NCBI GenBank assembly: GCA_032158295.1
Contig: CM063264.1
Coordinates: 12,013,758 to 12,077,757, forward strand
Reading direction: 5' to 3'
Source: Pycnopodia helianthoides
Taxonomy: Eukaryota > Echinodermata > Asteroidea > Forcipulatida > Asteriidae
Length of the DNA stretch: 64,000 nucleotides
The notes beneath the pieces were generated by a model. That model was not told where the DNA came from. It did not search any database and saw nothing but the letters and a program-made list of their open reading frames with translations. The translations under genes were made by a program, and so were the position numbers. Below are positions 31,701 through 41,083 of the stretch, in pieces. The number at the start of each line of letters is the position of its first letter. Positions within the stretch are counted from its first letter, which is position 1.

Positions 31701-34580
31701 ACTCGGATGGCAAATTTAAAAACACAAGTACTCTATATAAGAATCTTACCAATGCTAGGCATATTTCTGCTGTGTTTGAAGCCAAGAGGAGCATTTCGTG
31801 CTAAATCTTCTAGTAAATGTTGAGACTCAGCCAAGAGAGTTGTTGCAAATAGTGGAATCTGGGGGGGGGGGGGTGGGGAATAAGTTGACAGTGTTATTAT
31901 ATCAGCATTTTCATTATTGGACCATATTTTGTTAAAAATCAGACGCACTTGTTTTTTCTATGCTGTATTGAGTTGTAGTCTTCAACGCTATACATAAATC
32001 GATAATTTGGTTATAAACTGAGATTATCATAACGTTCGATCCATACTCTCATGTCAGTCGACAATAGTTTTAAGTGTGTTTGAAGCTTTGCACGGTGTGG
32101 AAAAAAATACGAAGTAACTATAACTATAGTAAACGTGCAGGTACAACCATGAGTGTAAATCTATTTTGGAGGAGTGTTGGCTCTGAAAAGAGCCGTTGTG
32201 GTTTCGACGTTTGGAACAGTATACACTGCTCGTCTTCAGGAGAAAAAGATTGATTAATCGTGCACCGTAATATATTTGTATTTACTTACTGCATCGGGTT
32301 TATTCCACGTTTTAACCAGTTTGTCATCCATCAGTATGTCAATGATTTGTACGTACTCCTATACATACAAACAAACAATAATTTGTTTATTTCAATTTAA
32401 TGAATTACAAACCTAGGCTATTAATTTTTTAATGAATGACCTAAAGTTTCGAACATGGCGGAGTCTTTCTAAAAGATTTTGAGAAGTTTGTAATGTTGGT
32501 AGATTACCTAAACTGGACAAGTTACTCGCCAGTCACTTTATTAAGTACAATAGATACCCAGTATGTTGCGTGCAAATTATTGCAATCGGTGATTGAAATG
32601 TTTGTTTTAGCGGCGTTCATTTGTATATTATTGTGATTGTCAAGTAGTGTTATACTAAAGCACTAAACCTCATTTGAGATTTTTTTTTTTAAATCACGCG
32701 AGCCTAATTTTTATGGAAAATTGTCTTGCATAATTAGCTCAATCACTGGAATTAATATAAGTTAAATTGTAATACTTACATTAGCATAGAGTGTTGAGTT
32801 AGTAACATGTTTAGGGATGTTACTATTGTCAATTAACCAACTCATAATAGCAAGAAGATCACCCACTGGCATGTTGTCCTTTAATGACATGTCCATCACT
32901 TCTCCAACTGTTGTATTTTCTGGTAAACAACCAAACTTTTTAAAGAAAATAAAAGGATATGTTAGTAAAAGGAATTATTTTTCACAGCCACGGAATGATA
33001 AAGTTATTTGTATATTTTTCTTGCACTCACTTTTTCATGTCCTAATAAGCATTTCTCTGGAAGTCCCGTTGAATCAAAATCTGGAAAAACCCAAAATTAA
33101 CAAACAGTTGGCTTTTAATATCACACACTATAGATCCTGACATTAAAAAAAGAACTTTAAGGTGACATTTTGAATAATAGTTACTACTTCAGCTTTGCTT
33201 ACCTTCTTGTTGGGGATGTGACGATGATGTCATAGATGTTTCTAAACCTTGATGTGATGACGTGGTTGATTGTGAAGACAATGCGGCTGAAGATTCAGTT
33301 GTAAAATTCCCTTCTCCAGTAATGTCTGCATCTTTAGGGTCGTGGCTTAAATTAGATGTTGGTTGGGTTGTGGGGACATTAGCGAAGGATGTACTGATAA
33401 GATGTTTAGTAGAGATGTGGTAGGTTTTAGGTACACTTGTGTGTGACGCACTGGTGTGTGACGCACTGGTGTGTGGACGCACTGGTGGGTGACGCACTGG
33501 TGGGTGACGCACTGGTGGGTGACGCACTGGTGGGTGACGCACTGGTGGTGACCACTTGGTGGTGTGACGCCTGGTGGGGTTTGACGCACTGGTCGGTGCC
33601 CCGCGCATGGTCGGTGATGCGCTGGTCTGTGAGCATGGTCTGTGACGGACTGGTCTGTGAGACTCGGTTGTGACGCACTGGTCTGTGCACTTTGTCCTGT
33701 GACACACTGGTCTGTGCACTTGTTCCTGTGACACACTGGTCTGTGACGCGCTGATGTGTGAGGGCACTGGTCTGTGACGCGCTGGTCTGTGACGCACTGG
33801 TTGTGACGCGCTGGTCTGTGACTCGCTGGTCTGTAACGCACTGGTCTGTAATGCGCTGGTCTGTGACGCGCTGGTCTGTGATGCGCTGGTCTGTGACGCA
33901 CTGGTCTGTGGACGCACTGGTTTGCGACGCACTGGTTTGTGATGCACTAGTTTGTGGCGCATTGATTGTATGAGAAGTAGTGATAGGGCGTTCAGTTGAA
34001 CTTGAAGACGATGTAGTTGAGGACATGTCTGCTGTCGTCACACCTTTCGACGTAGGCTTTTCGGTTGACGGGGTTGCAGTTGATTGCATGGTTGATACCG
34101 TTGAGGATAGAGTAGTTGCAGTTTGAGTTGATGTTGAGTTTGAAGAACTTAATGTTTGAGTTGTCATTTCAGTTGTTGAGCTGTGTAAACCAACTGTTGA
34201 TATAAACCATCGTTCAGTAATAACGGAATGTTACTACATTCAATTTTGCATTCGACCACATGTACGAAATGTATTACAAAAAAAAATGTTCACACCAATT
34301 GTACACATTAAACAGATAACATCGACTGCGTTGCGCTTAGCAGCTTGCATTCAATAATCACGCGCGAATTTACATTTCTGCTTAGCACAAAAGGGGAGTG
34401 TAAGTAGGGAGTATATAATGTCAACACAACAAATTAATATAAAACAATATATATAAACAAGCATACTGTTTGTAAACATTAATATTCTCTTCGATCCTCT
34501 GTGGTATCACTTCCTGATTATAATTTCCGTGAAGTGAAGTTCGTCATGGGGTAGCTTACCATTCTTCATCCTGTGACCTG
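25664..34580 (-). CDS. Adhesion G-protein-coupled receptor (mucin stalk, GAIN, GPS, 7TM)
   Basis: A class B2 (adhesion) receptor of the plasma membrane. Exons on the minus strand, 5' to 3': 34560-34580 (tentative), 33203-34180 (Ser/Thr mucin-like), 33031-33080, 32780-32935, 32290-32358, 31750-31858, 31497-31587, 31242-31302, about 30880-30950, 30630-30685, 30068-30185 (GPS), 29661-29764 (TM1), 29208-29313 (TM2), 28503-28656 (TM3), 28125-28191 (TM4 start/ECL2), 27591-27657 (TM4-5), 27330-27415 (TM5), 27113-27239 (TM6-7), 26735-26776 (TM7), 25664-25792 (tail). Phases agree from the GPS to the tail. Two GAIN junctions (31750/31587 and 31242/about 30950) do not agree, so an exon or boundary is missing there. 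The subfamily is unassigned and no ligand domain is visible; the N-terminus may lie further upstream. Confidence 0.92.
26020..26170. mobile_element. Foldback MITE (ATAGACCCTTGCA termini)
   Basis: TAGACCCTTGCAC at the left and TGACGTCATGCAAGGGTTCT at the right are inverted repeats; 150 bp, lies in an aGPCR intron. Confidence 0.65.
26171..26331. mobile_element. Foldback MITE (GGCCCTTTTCGA family), copy 1
   Basis: GCCCTTTTCGAATCCACGGC...TTCGGCTCC against GGAGCCGAAGCCGTGATTTC...GAAAAGGGC. Directly adjoins the previous MITE. Related copy at 61267-61386. Confidence 0.85.
26735..26776 (-). CDS. aGPCR TM7 microexon
   Basis: 42 bp, TTTTGCAG acceptor, GTAAGA donor, reads GVFIFLIYCAFNSE. With the previous exon it completes FNALQGVFIFLIYC, the usual TM7 signature of adhesion receptors. 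Confidence 0.9.
27113..27239 (-). CDS. aGPCR TM6 and start of TM7
   Basis: AGLKGALFLMPILGLTWIFG then DAATLIFQYLFVIFNALQ; the LTWIFG and FNALQ motifs are diagnostic for the adhesion family. Acceptor CAATACAG, donor GTAGGT. Confidence 0.96.
27330..27415 (-). CDS. aGPCR TM5 exon
   Basis: VNMFVLASVVRIIVSSAAAK then KDKEFDHV; membrane helix plus basic third intracellular loop. Donor GTAAGT. Confidence 0.93.
27591..27657 (-). CDS. aGPCR ECL2-TM5 exon
   Basis: CWLSIESGVIWAFIGPALTI, with the conserved ECL2 Cys-Trp-Leu and the WAFIGP motif. The Cys should pair with the TM3 Cys in VCRLF. Confidence 0.95.
27661..27740. repeat. (AAATAAAC)n microsatellite directly at the acceptor
   Basis: An 8-bp AT-rich repeat begins right next to the acceptor of the ECL2-TM5 exon, so on the gene strand the polypyrimidine tract is itself the repeat (GTTTATTTGTTT...). 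Confidence 0.9.
28125..28191 (-). CDS. aGPCR TM4 exon
   Basis: GAPAVVVVIAAGSRWENYVN; the donor at GAAAG/GTAAAC, not the earlier GAG/GTGGGA, gives the normal ECL2 length and joins to CWLS. Confidence 0.88.
28503..28656 (-). CDS. aGPCR TM3 exon
   Basis: IVCRLFALLMHYFFLAMFCW then MLVEGVHLYLQIVRVF; the LLHYFFL.WML.EG pattern is the adhesion-family TM3 signature. Acceptor CCTTGCAG, donor GTGAGA. Confidence 0.96.
28840..29102. mobile_element. Foldback MITE in an aGPCR intron, flanked by GTAATG
   Basis: Imperfect terminal inverted repeats of about 55 bp (TACGGAGCGCTGGAGATGCC ... against GGCACTTCCAGAGTTCCGTA). GTAATG is present on both sides (28834-28839, 29103-29108), a possible 6-bp target duplication. 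Confidence 0.78.
29208..29313 (-). CDS. aGPCR TM2 exon
   Basis: SLLKSDRVVIHINLSVALLV then AQMLLLLSGLATKSQ; basic first intracellular loop and TM2. Acceptor TTTTACACAG, donor GTATGT. Confidence 0.95.
29661..29764 (-). CDS. aGPCR TM1 exon
   Basis: ISDTDKSVLKNLTYILCGLS then LVGLMATLAVFLALR. The acceptor TATAAAG, rather than the stronger-looking TTTCAG seven bases further, keeps phase with the GPS exon. Confidence 0.88.
30068..30185 (-). CDS. aGPCR GPS exon (autoproteolysis site)
   Basis: MQWSGFGCSLSDVQPLSISC then FCNHTTSFGILMQL. The W, the Cys residues, CNHT and SFGIL are the GPS signature; self-cleavage is expected between His and Thr (between bases 30110 and 30109), releasing the tethered agonist TTSFGILMQ. 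The preceding exon supplies the upstream PVCSF Cys. Confidence 0.96.
30295..30407. mobile_element. Hairpin element with tRNA B-box-like arms
   Basis: TGGGTTGAACAAAGAAAAAT...CTAGAGCGGGACTTGAACC is mirrored by GGTACAAGTCCCGCTCTAG...CTTTGTTCAACCCA. Both arms include a tRNA-like T-arm word. Confidence 0.72.
30630..30685 (-). CDS. aGPCR pre-GPS exon
   Basis: ERTSKDEPVCSFLNRNNI, the PVC(S/V)F strand that opens the GPS subdomain. Acceptor CATGTCCAG, donor GTAGGA. Confidence 0.88.
30880..30950 (-). CDS. aGPCR GAIN exon, start uncertain
   Basis: Frame SLQVGGKLVSVPVHLTFQLL ends at a GTAATA donor in phase 0, which fits the next exon. It matches the typical GAIN strand before the GPS (..PV.L.F..L). The acceptor is unclear: no AG gives the phase required by exon 31242-31302. 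Confidence 0.65.
31242..31302 (-). CDS. aGPCR GAIN exon
   Basis: DDKDLALTTIVMKKGSFIHD; acceptor TTTTAATAG, donor GTAAAC; joins the previous exon in phase. Confidence 0.7.
31497..31587 (-). CDS. aGPCR GAIN exon
   Basis: FEEVASSSNVIDKSATSIVL then DPDMLDALKT; acceptor TTACAAG, donor GTAAAC. Confidence 0.75.
31750..31858 (-). CDS. aGPCR GAIN helical exon with a poly-C acceptor tract
   Basis: IPLFATTLLAESQHLLEDLA then RNAPLGFKHSRNM. The acceptor tract is an almost pure run of C followed by AG. It joins exon 32290-32358 in phase; its own exit phase does not fit 31497-31587. Confidence 0.8.
32290..32358 (-). CDS. aGPCR GAIN helical exon
   Basis: EYVQIIDILMDDKLVKTWNK PDA (23 codons), phase 0 to 0; acceptor TGTATAG, donor GTAAGT. 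Confidence 0.85.
32780..32935 (-). CDS. aGPCR GAIN subdomain A exon
   Basis: FGCLPENTTVGEVMDMSLKD, MPVGDLLAIMSWLIDNSNI, then HVTNSTLYAN: 52 codons with two N-glycosylation sequons (NTT, NST). Acceptor TTAAAAAG, donor GTAAGT. Confidence 0.85.
33031..33080 (-). CDS. aGPCR linker exon
   Basis: DFDSTGLPEKCLLGHEK, joining the mucin exon (..HPQQE) in phase 1 and the GAIN exon in phase 0. Its Cys and the Cys of FGCLPEN may form a disulfide. Confidence 0.8.
33203..34180 (-). CDS. aGPCR mucin-like exon with a 15-bp minisatellite
   Basis: Acceptor GGTTTACACAG, donor GTAAGC. The 5' part is Ser/Thr-rich (STTEMTTQTLSSSNSTSTQT...) as expected of an O-glycosylated stalk. The 3' part ends SSHPQQE in the frame used by the next exon. 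Between about 33437 and 33955 is a 15-bp minisatellite (ACCAGCGCGTCACAG) encoding TSASQ. The frames at the two ends differ by one base (net +1; an extra G near 33911 is one cause), so as written the exon is frameshifted, although it is open throughout. Confidence 0.82.
34560..34580 (-). CDS. Tentative 21-bp aGPCR microexon
   Basis: Between an AATCAG acceptor and a GTAAGC donor; reads RSQDEE and joins the mucin exon in phase as Cys-Ser-Thr-Thr. Supported by splice sites and phase only. Confidence 0.35.
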
Positions 34581-34854
34581 CTGATTGTGAATGAAAAAAA
34601 TCAATCTATAAAACTGTTATAATAACCAATATTACATCAAACAGAACATAGGCAAGCCATAGTTATTATAGATTAGTTGTCAAACATTTGTCTTGTAATT
34701 TTAAACTTTGTGGTGCAATGAGTTTGATTTTGGATCTCGTTTACTCTTTATTAGTAAAGTTTGTATGCCAGCCTCAAGGACAATTATTACGAGCGGGATG
34801 GCAGTGCATTTGACCTGCAGATGTTTCTAATAATACTTTTTCTATCTCGTCTGA

Positions 34855-35352
34855 CGGACATCACTGAGCAGTCTGTGGTCAAGCTGGTCCTTACCTTCAA
34901 TGTCACCATGGTGACTTAGCTTACGGACAACACTGAGCAGTCTGTGGTCAAGCTGGTCCTTACCTTCAATGTCACCATGGTGACTTAGTCTTACGGACAA
35001 CACTGAGCAATCCGTATCAAGCTGGTCCTTACCTTCGAATGTCACCATGGTGACTTAGTCTTACGGACGAACACTGAGCAATCCGTATTCAAGCTGGTTC
35101 TTCCTTCGATGTCACCATGGTGATTAGTCCTTACAGAAATCACTGAGCAATCTGTGATCAAGCTGGTCCTTTGCCTTCAATGTCACCATTGTGATTAGTC
35201 CTACAGAAATCACTGAGCAATTCTGTATTCAAGCTGGTTCCTATGCCCTACTCACAATGCACCGTGGTGATTTATTTGTCCTACAGAAATCACTGAGCAG
35301 TCTGTGGTCAAGCTGGTCCTTACCTTCAATGTCACCATGGTGACTGAGTCTT
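34855..35352. repeat. 70-bp tandem array, about seven copies, with palindromic core
   Basis: Unit with CACTGAGCAGTCTGTGGTCA and the perfect 12-bp palindrome TCACCATGGTGA; inner copies are diverged. Lies upstream of the aGPCR exons found. Confidence 0.92.
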
Positions 35353-35998
35353 ACATTTCATCACTTTACGGACAATTTGCTGTCATCCTTCCTTAAGCCT
35401 CAATAATGCAAAGTATTAGTGCGTTTCATAAAATATCCCAAGATTGACAGATGCATTAATACTCACGTGAATTTGATCAACCAATAACCTCGCTGGGGTT
35501 GTATGACGTAATTGAATCGTAACCTTGGTTACAGCAAGGGTAAGGAAAAGTGAACAAATTAAACCTTGGATGGTAAACAGAATGACATTGCTGATATGTA
35601 AAATATGAAGAAAAATACTGTTTGAAATGATTATTAATTATTACCTCGGGTAGATACCCGAGGTTCCAACATGGAAGGATATGAATCTGGACAGGTAAAA
35701 AAAGAGAGAGAATGAGAGAGAAAAAAAATCGTGGTTGAAATAATTGGATACAAAATGCAAGGAGATTTAATTTCCGTTTGCTAGTATCAAGTACCTCAAT
35801 CATTGTCTCTCAGTGGCGTATACTTGCACGTGAGTCAATATTAATATCCGCTAATCGATATGAAGCGAGAATTGAAACCAACTTGTAGGAGCAATAGCCA
35901 CTTGGTGAAACCACGATGTCTGTAGGGGAAACCACCTTCAGTTTAAATTTAAATAAACTGTACGGAGGTCTTTCATACGGATTTCCAGCAAGGAACCA

Positions 35999-36054
35999 TG
36001 GCCTTTGAACACAATCGTCTTATCAACGACCATAACGGTCTTTGAGCACCATGA
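35999..36054. repeat. Left 56-bp direct repeat flanking the LINE
   Basis: Identical to 37449-37504 (TGGCCTTTGAACACAATCGT...GAGCACCATGA). Interpreted as a target-site duplication. Confidence 0.93.
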
Positions 36055-37448
36055 TAGATAGATAGATAGATAAGAACTTTATTATCCCACACTGGGGAAA
36101 TTAAAACTGGCCTTGATTCAACAATACTGACAAAAACACTAAACATTTTAGAACAATAAACAGACAGATTGATCAAAAATATTAATTAAGAATAACAGGT
36201 ATAAAAATATGTTTCCGGTAAGGATTTAAAATTTGCACAGCAATAATTATATACAGGGTTAGATGTACACAAGTGAGGTCCTCAAAACCGACAACTCAGA
36301 AAAACACAGCAGCTACTACTTAAAAACCATTGTAAAAACGAATTGCAGTAGGGACAAAGGAGTTGTTGTAGCGTTGTGTCCTAATTCTACGTTACAAAAG
36401 GCGATCCTCCCGCCGACACTTAATAAAAACTTAGGGTACATGGGATGGGATGGGTCAGACAGGATCATGTTCACTTTAGTACTTACTTGGTTATAGTAAA
36501 GTGTATCTGGGCTTTGTAGTTCGGTTCTGGTTATTCTTCTAGCTTGCTTAACTACTCTTAAGAAAGAATGTTTGTCCCGAGATAGCATATTTCCATAAAC
36601 ACAAATAAGGCTAAAAGATAACACACTTTGTAAAATAGTGCGGTAAAACAGTTCTAAAATGGTATTATCTACCCCAAAGGAGTTCAGCTTTCTAAGAAAG
36701 TACAAATGTTGACGTAGTTTACTAGTTGTACAATAAGTGTTTTTATCAAACTTCAAATTATCGTCTATAACAGTTCCAAGGTACTTGTACTCCGATACTC
36801 TTTCAATTGGCAGTCCATTTATAGTAACCTCAGGTATGGGCGTGCCTCTCTTTCTGAAGTCAATAACCAATTCCTTTGTTTTGTTCACATTAATTTCAAG
36901 GTAATTTTCTGTACACCAGTTAACAAAATGGTCAATTTCGCCGTTGTAGCGTTTCAGTGAGTCCTCTGTGGAAGACATACGACCAACAAATGAAGTATCA
37001 TCTGCATATTTGATGATCAAGTTATCAGTGTCTATTGCTCTGCAGTCGTTGGTATAAATTGTATACAAAACCGGGACAGAACACAACCTTGTGGGGCTCC
37101 TGTATTTGTTCTAAGAAATGGTGATATAGTGGAGTTTAGCTTAACCTGTTGTGTCCGGTTTGTAAGAAAACTTTGTATCCATAAAACAATATTAGAATCT
37201 ACATTAAGATCAAGGAGCTTTTTAATCATGAGGTGAGGCTGAATTGTATTGAACGCACTGGAAAAATCAACAAAGAGGGCTCTAACATAGGTACCACCTT
37301 TTTCTAAATGTTCGTAAGCAGCATTTAATAGAGTAAGCACTGCGTCTTCTACACTCCTTTTGGGACGATATGCAAATTGCATCTGGTCTAAAGATTGGTT
37401 AACTGATGGCATGAGCCTATTCATGATTACCCTTTCTAAACATTTCAT
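36055..37448 (-). mobile_element. 5'-truncated CR1/Rex1-like non-LTR retrotransposon (reverse transcriptase fragment)
   Basis: Minus-strand RT fragment. The first part (37032-37448) has LDQMQFAYRPKRSVEDA, FVDFSSAFNTIQ (motif A) and NTGAPQGCVLS (motif B). The second (36316-37086) has YTNDC, IKYADDTSFVG (motif C) and the thumb. A one-base deletion in a C/G run near 37080 separates the frames. The 3' end is TTTCCCCAGTGTGGGATAAT, AAAG, then (TCTA)n, the tail type of fish Rex/CR1 elements. There is no endonuclease or ORF1, so it is a dead-on-arrival insertion. The nearby 36055-36316 is its 3' UTR. Confidence 0.93.
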
Positions 37449-37504
37449 TGGCCTTTGAACACAATCGTCTTATCAACGACCATAACGGTCTTTGAGCACC
37501 ATGA
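37449..37504. repeat. Right 56-bp direct repeat flanking the LINE
   Basis: Identical over 56 bp to 35999-36054; bases on the outer and inner sides differ. Confidence 0.93.
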
Positions 37505-38559
37505 GGGTGTTTTATAACTGTAGCTATTGGTTTTATGACCTTTAAATTAAAATAAAGACACTGCCGTTCTTTTTATAAAGACAGTGGCATAAAGTTCTAC
37601 CAAATAAATTGTGCAAGGTTTTCAAATGCAGAGCCGATTGCAAAAAAAAAAATTAAAAATGGAAATGGCCTGGCCCTCTCACAGATGAAATTCCAGGCCT
37701 TTATATGTGGAAAGTCTATTTACATCACTGAGTTGTAAACTAGTTGGGAAATGAGCATCATGAATTTGAATTCTACCATTCGATAATGAACTAAATGAAA
37801 TCAGCCAATAGATTAGCAATTGCTGTATTTTTTGTCTTATGTCAAATGGCGTTATAGAATAATGAGAGTAAAATCATTGTTTGTTCTGCAAGGCAAACCC
37901 GTCATGTTAGTTTAAACAGCAGTCAGTATCATCCTGAGCGATTATTGTGTGTGCGTGGAGGTCAATATTGACCATGATGCTACGTCGTCAAGCAAATATT
38001 TTGGGTTCTCTGCAGTTAGCCTATTAGTACAGATTCTGCCCGTTTTTTTTACTATTTGCTCTCCCGTCTGCCCACGTTGTGGGCGCTTTGCCCACCAATT
38101 CATCTGGCCTGTTTCCGTATTGACGTTGAGGGCGTAGTTGGCAACTCAAGCTCACTCGGGATATCATTATTATACCAAAACGATCCATGTGCTGGACTAA
38201 TGAAGTAGTCCAACGAAGTAAAGACGTTAAGTTGTGTCCCTATATCAAATTGAAAGTGGAAAGCGTTTAGAGGAGAACAATGTAATTTTTAGTTAAATGG
38301 GTTAAATTTTCTTCTGCCCGAAAAAAGTCAAATTGTTCGTGAGCGCTTTATGAAAATTCCCCATGGATTGACCCCCCCCCCACACACACACACAGCCAGT
38401 CATCCATGACAGGTGTTTTTGCACCACCATGGCCAGTATGTCGATTGATGAATGTGACAATTTACAGAAAGTCAAATTAAAAGTTCAATTGAGTCAACTG
38501 TAGACTGTCACATCAGTTTACATATTTTGACCAGACTAATTTGACTAATTATAATGCAC

Positions 38560-39205
38560 ATACATTTCCCCCAGATGTTGAATCTTTTCAGCGAATTCAG
38601 ATTATGGTTGCGAGGATCCTTACCGGTACCAGACTCAAAGACCATATAACACTAGTTCTAAGATCCTTACACTGGCTGCCTGTATTAAACTCGCAGGATT
38701 TAGTACAAACTGATTCTTATCATCTACAAAGCCTGCCAAAACCTTGCTCCTCGATACCTAACTGATCTGTTGATAACATACTCCTGCCCGATCACTTAGA
38801 TCGTCTCCTGATACATCTCTCCTCAGGGTCCCAGCAGTCAAACTTAAATCAGCTGGAGAAAGAGCTTTCTGCAGGGTGGCGCCACAGATAAGGAACAGAC
38901 TTCCTGTGGACTTAAGAAATTTGAACTCCCTAGCTGTTTTTAAATTACGTCTTATAAGACTTATCTTTTTAATACGGAATATAACTAGATTTTGTGATTG
39001 TTTGTGAACATTGATTCATGCTTATTGTCATGAATTGTACCTTCTGTCAGGTGTCTGTACCTTTTAAAAGTTTTGCTTGAAAAAATGTTTAACTTTATTA
39101 CCATTTGTTTTGCTTTCTTATTGTTTACTGTTTAACTTTTGTATGTACAGCGCCTTAGAGCAATTTATTGGATGGTGCTTTATAAATGCTGTTATTATTA
39201 CCTCG
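38560..39205 (+). mobile_element. Decayed LINE 3' end (CR1/L2-like)
   Basis: The translation across frames gives the typical C-terminus: FQRIQIMVARILTGTRLKDH, LVLRSLHWLPVLN, LAPRYLTDLLITYSC, VPAVKLKSAGERAFCRVAPQ, RNRLPVDLRNLNS. Frameshifts and stops interrupt it. The 3' tail has ACAGCGCCTTAGAGCAA and ends in GTTATTATTA. Confidence 0.82.
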
Positions 39206-40660
39206 GCAACACTACTACATAGATGAAGACTGTTTTGTTCAGATTCTGGTTAAACTACTACAGTCATTCATTTTAATCGACAGTATAAAGTTTTAGGTGA
39301 CCTCATATTTTTGAGGTTTAAAAAAAGGAAAAAACACGCTAATTCGTGTTCTCTGTTCTATTCTTAGAGAGCTACTGCGTCAAAGTTAGATAATAATACT
39401 GCGCTACTACGTTTCGCAGTGCTAAGGTGCCGTGACGTTGTCCTTGCAGACTATTTTAAGTCAAACAGGGAAACAGCAAGAGTTATTTGTTTCAGAATGT
39501 GTTCTAACAAAACAACAGTCGTGTTTTCAATTGTCACAATGGTCACACGATAAGACAACGTTTTATTTAACTTTGTTTATAACACATCAAGAGTTTATAG
39601 ATAAATTACAACAATAATGGCGTAACCAAGTAATTATTTACAAGTAAAGACAAATGTTTCAAATATGCAACACTGACATCAGATGGGTCCTTTCAGAAAA
39701 AAGCAATAAAATAAAAATAATATATATTAACATTACAAAAAGTGAAATTAAGTGTTACAAATAAATTAAGACCAAAAGCCTACACCCCCCCCCCCAACAC
39801 GCACACAGGCATTTACCGAATAAACTTCAAGACACAGATTGGAATTAAACAGCAAGTTTTCACGAATCAGTGACAAAATAAAACTCGTGCACAACTTTTT
39901 TAGCAAGATTCAACTATTGTTGGCGTTTATGCTGTTAGGAGTTGGTTGGGGCGTAGCACCTAGATGTGCAGAGTCAAAAAAGCTGATGCACATAAATTTG
40001 GACAGGTCCAACTATTGTTGGCATTTATGTTTTTGGAAATTGGTTGGGGCGTAAGATTAACTCATGACGTCAATAAACAGTAAATTTTCACCGATACTTA
40101 ATGTCCCAACTATAATTAGATTGAAAAAATACAATTATGTTGATTTGTGTGCTTTTAAATGTAAATAAATAGCCTAATGTGCCAATATCAATATGGTCAA
40201 AAGAGGGCGGTCAACATTCAGACACACACATGACTTTCGCCTGTCCCTGTCACGTTTCTTGTCGAAATCTCCACTCATCAGTCAGTGAGTGAGTGAGTTG
40301 CTCACATCAACATTGTCAAACAGTCAACTTTGTATAAAGGGCCTATCATGACTTGGTTTCAACATCCATGGTTTCAAGTACTCTGGAATCATTGGTTGTT
40401 TTGTCAGATCTGGAATCATTGTGTGTTTTGTTAAGGCAAATCGACGTGTACGTAACAGTCAGGTGTGGACGTGAATGCCGTCTCTCCAATTACTGGTGTA
40501 CCACGTTCAAACACAGCAGCGTACGTGTCAGGCCCTGCCTAATGAATTTTGATTTAGAATACTGGATTATATAATAACATCATTTAATTGTCATGTGTTA
40601 AATCACTTCGTGGTCAGACTAGGTCTGAAATACTGATAAAAGCTGTTGACACAATATTGT

Positions 40661-41083
40661 TCATTGTCTGTTGTTGATTTTAGTAAAAGTTTTATTAAGT
40701 ACTTGTTTCATCTGTTGAATAGAGCTTCGTCTCCTATTTTGTTTCGATCCTTCCATTGCTTTACGCCTACGTACTTCACGGCATAGTTCATGAAAAGCCT
40801 CTTCAATACTTTCATCACCTCTGCATGCCGATACCTCGTAAAATGCACACGCCATCTCTTGTGCCAATCGCTCACCATCTTCTGTTGATACTGTGCGCAG
40901 ATGATCTAAATCACACTTGTTAGCAACAATCACCATGGTAACATTCCTGGCCTTTTTGATTTCATCTAAATAGTTTTTTATTTGCATAATATCTTCAAAG
41001 CTCTTTCGATCAGTCACACTGTACAAAAGTAGAAATCCTTCTCCCCATCTCACGTGACCTTCTCGGTTGTTCAGAGTGTCCTC
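40661..41083 (-). CDS. RERG: RERG-like coding exon 4
   Basis: [20 protein letters not shown] through [10 protein letters not shown] and stop. The acceptor is a tandem CAGGAG: the first AG gives GHQEDT, the second would give GHQDT. Confidence 0.94.
   Translation of the reverse strand, partial: EDTLNNREGHVRWGEGFLLLYSVTDRKSFEDIMQIKNYLDEIKKARNVTMVIVANKCDLDHLRTVSTEDGERLAQEMACAFYEVSACRGDESIEEAFHELCREVRRRKAMEGSKQNRRRSSIQQMKQVLNKTFTKINNRQ

Larger units (their letters stand above)
34581..40660. other. Region between aGPCR exons and the RERG-like gene
   Basis: Contains the 70-bp array, the LINE with its duplication, a LINE tail, a C10/CA tract at 38371-38393 and a two-copy repeat at 39905-40050. A possible further aGPCR exon at about 35642-35686 (CTGTCCAG acceptor, GTAATA donor) is too weak to list. 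Other stretches (37505-38560, 39206-39900, 40055-40660) show nothing I can name. Confidence 0.65.

Noticed and set aside
33437..33973. Plus-strand ORFs of Ala-Leu-Val-Cys-Asp and Arg-Trp-Ser-Val-Thr repeats
   Set aside because: Antisense shadows of the mucin minisatellite; no splice or start context and fully explained by the 15-bp unit.
34842..35048. Minus ORF with SHHGDIEGKDQLDHRLLS repeats
   Set aside because: Translation of the 70-bp array; copies further on break the frame.
36302..37448. Active retrotransposon
   Set aside because: Lacks ORF1, endonuclease and the N-terminal part of RT, and the frame is broken once.
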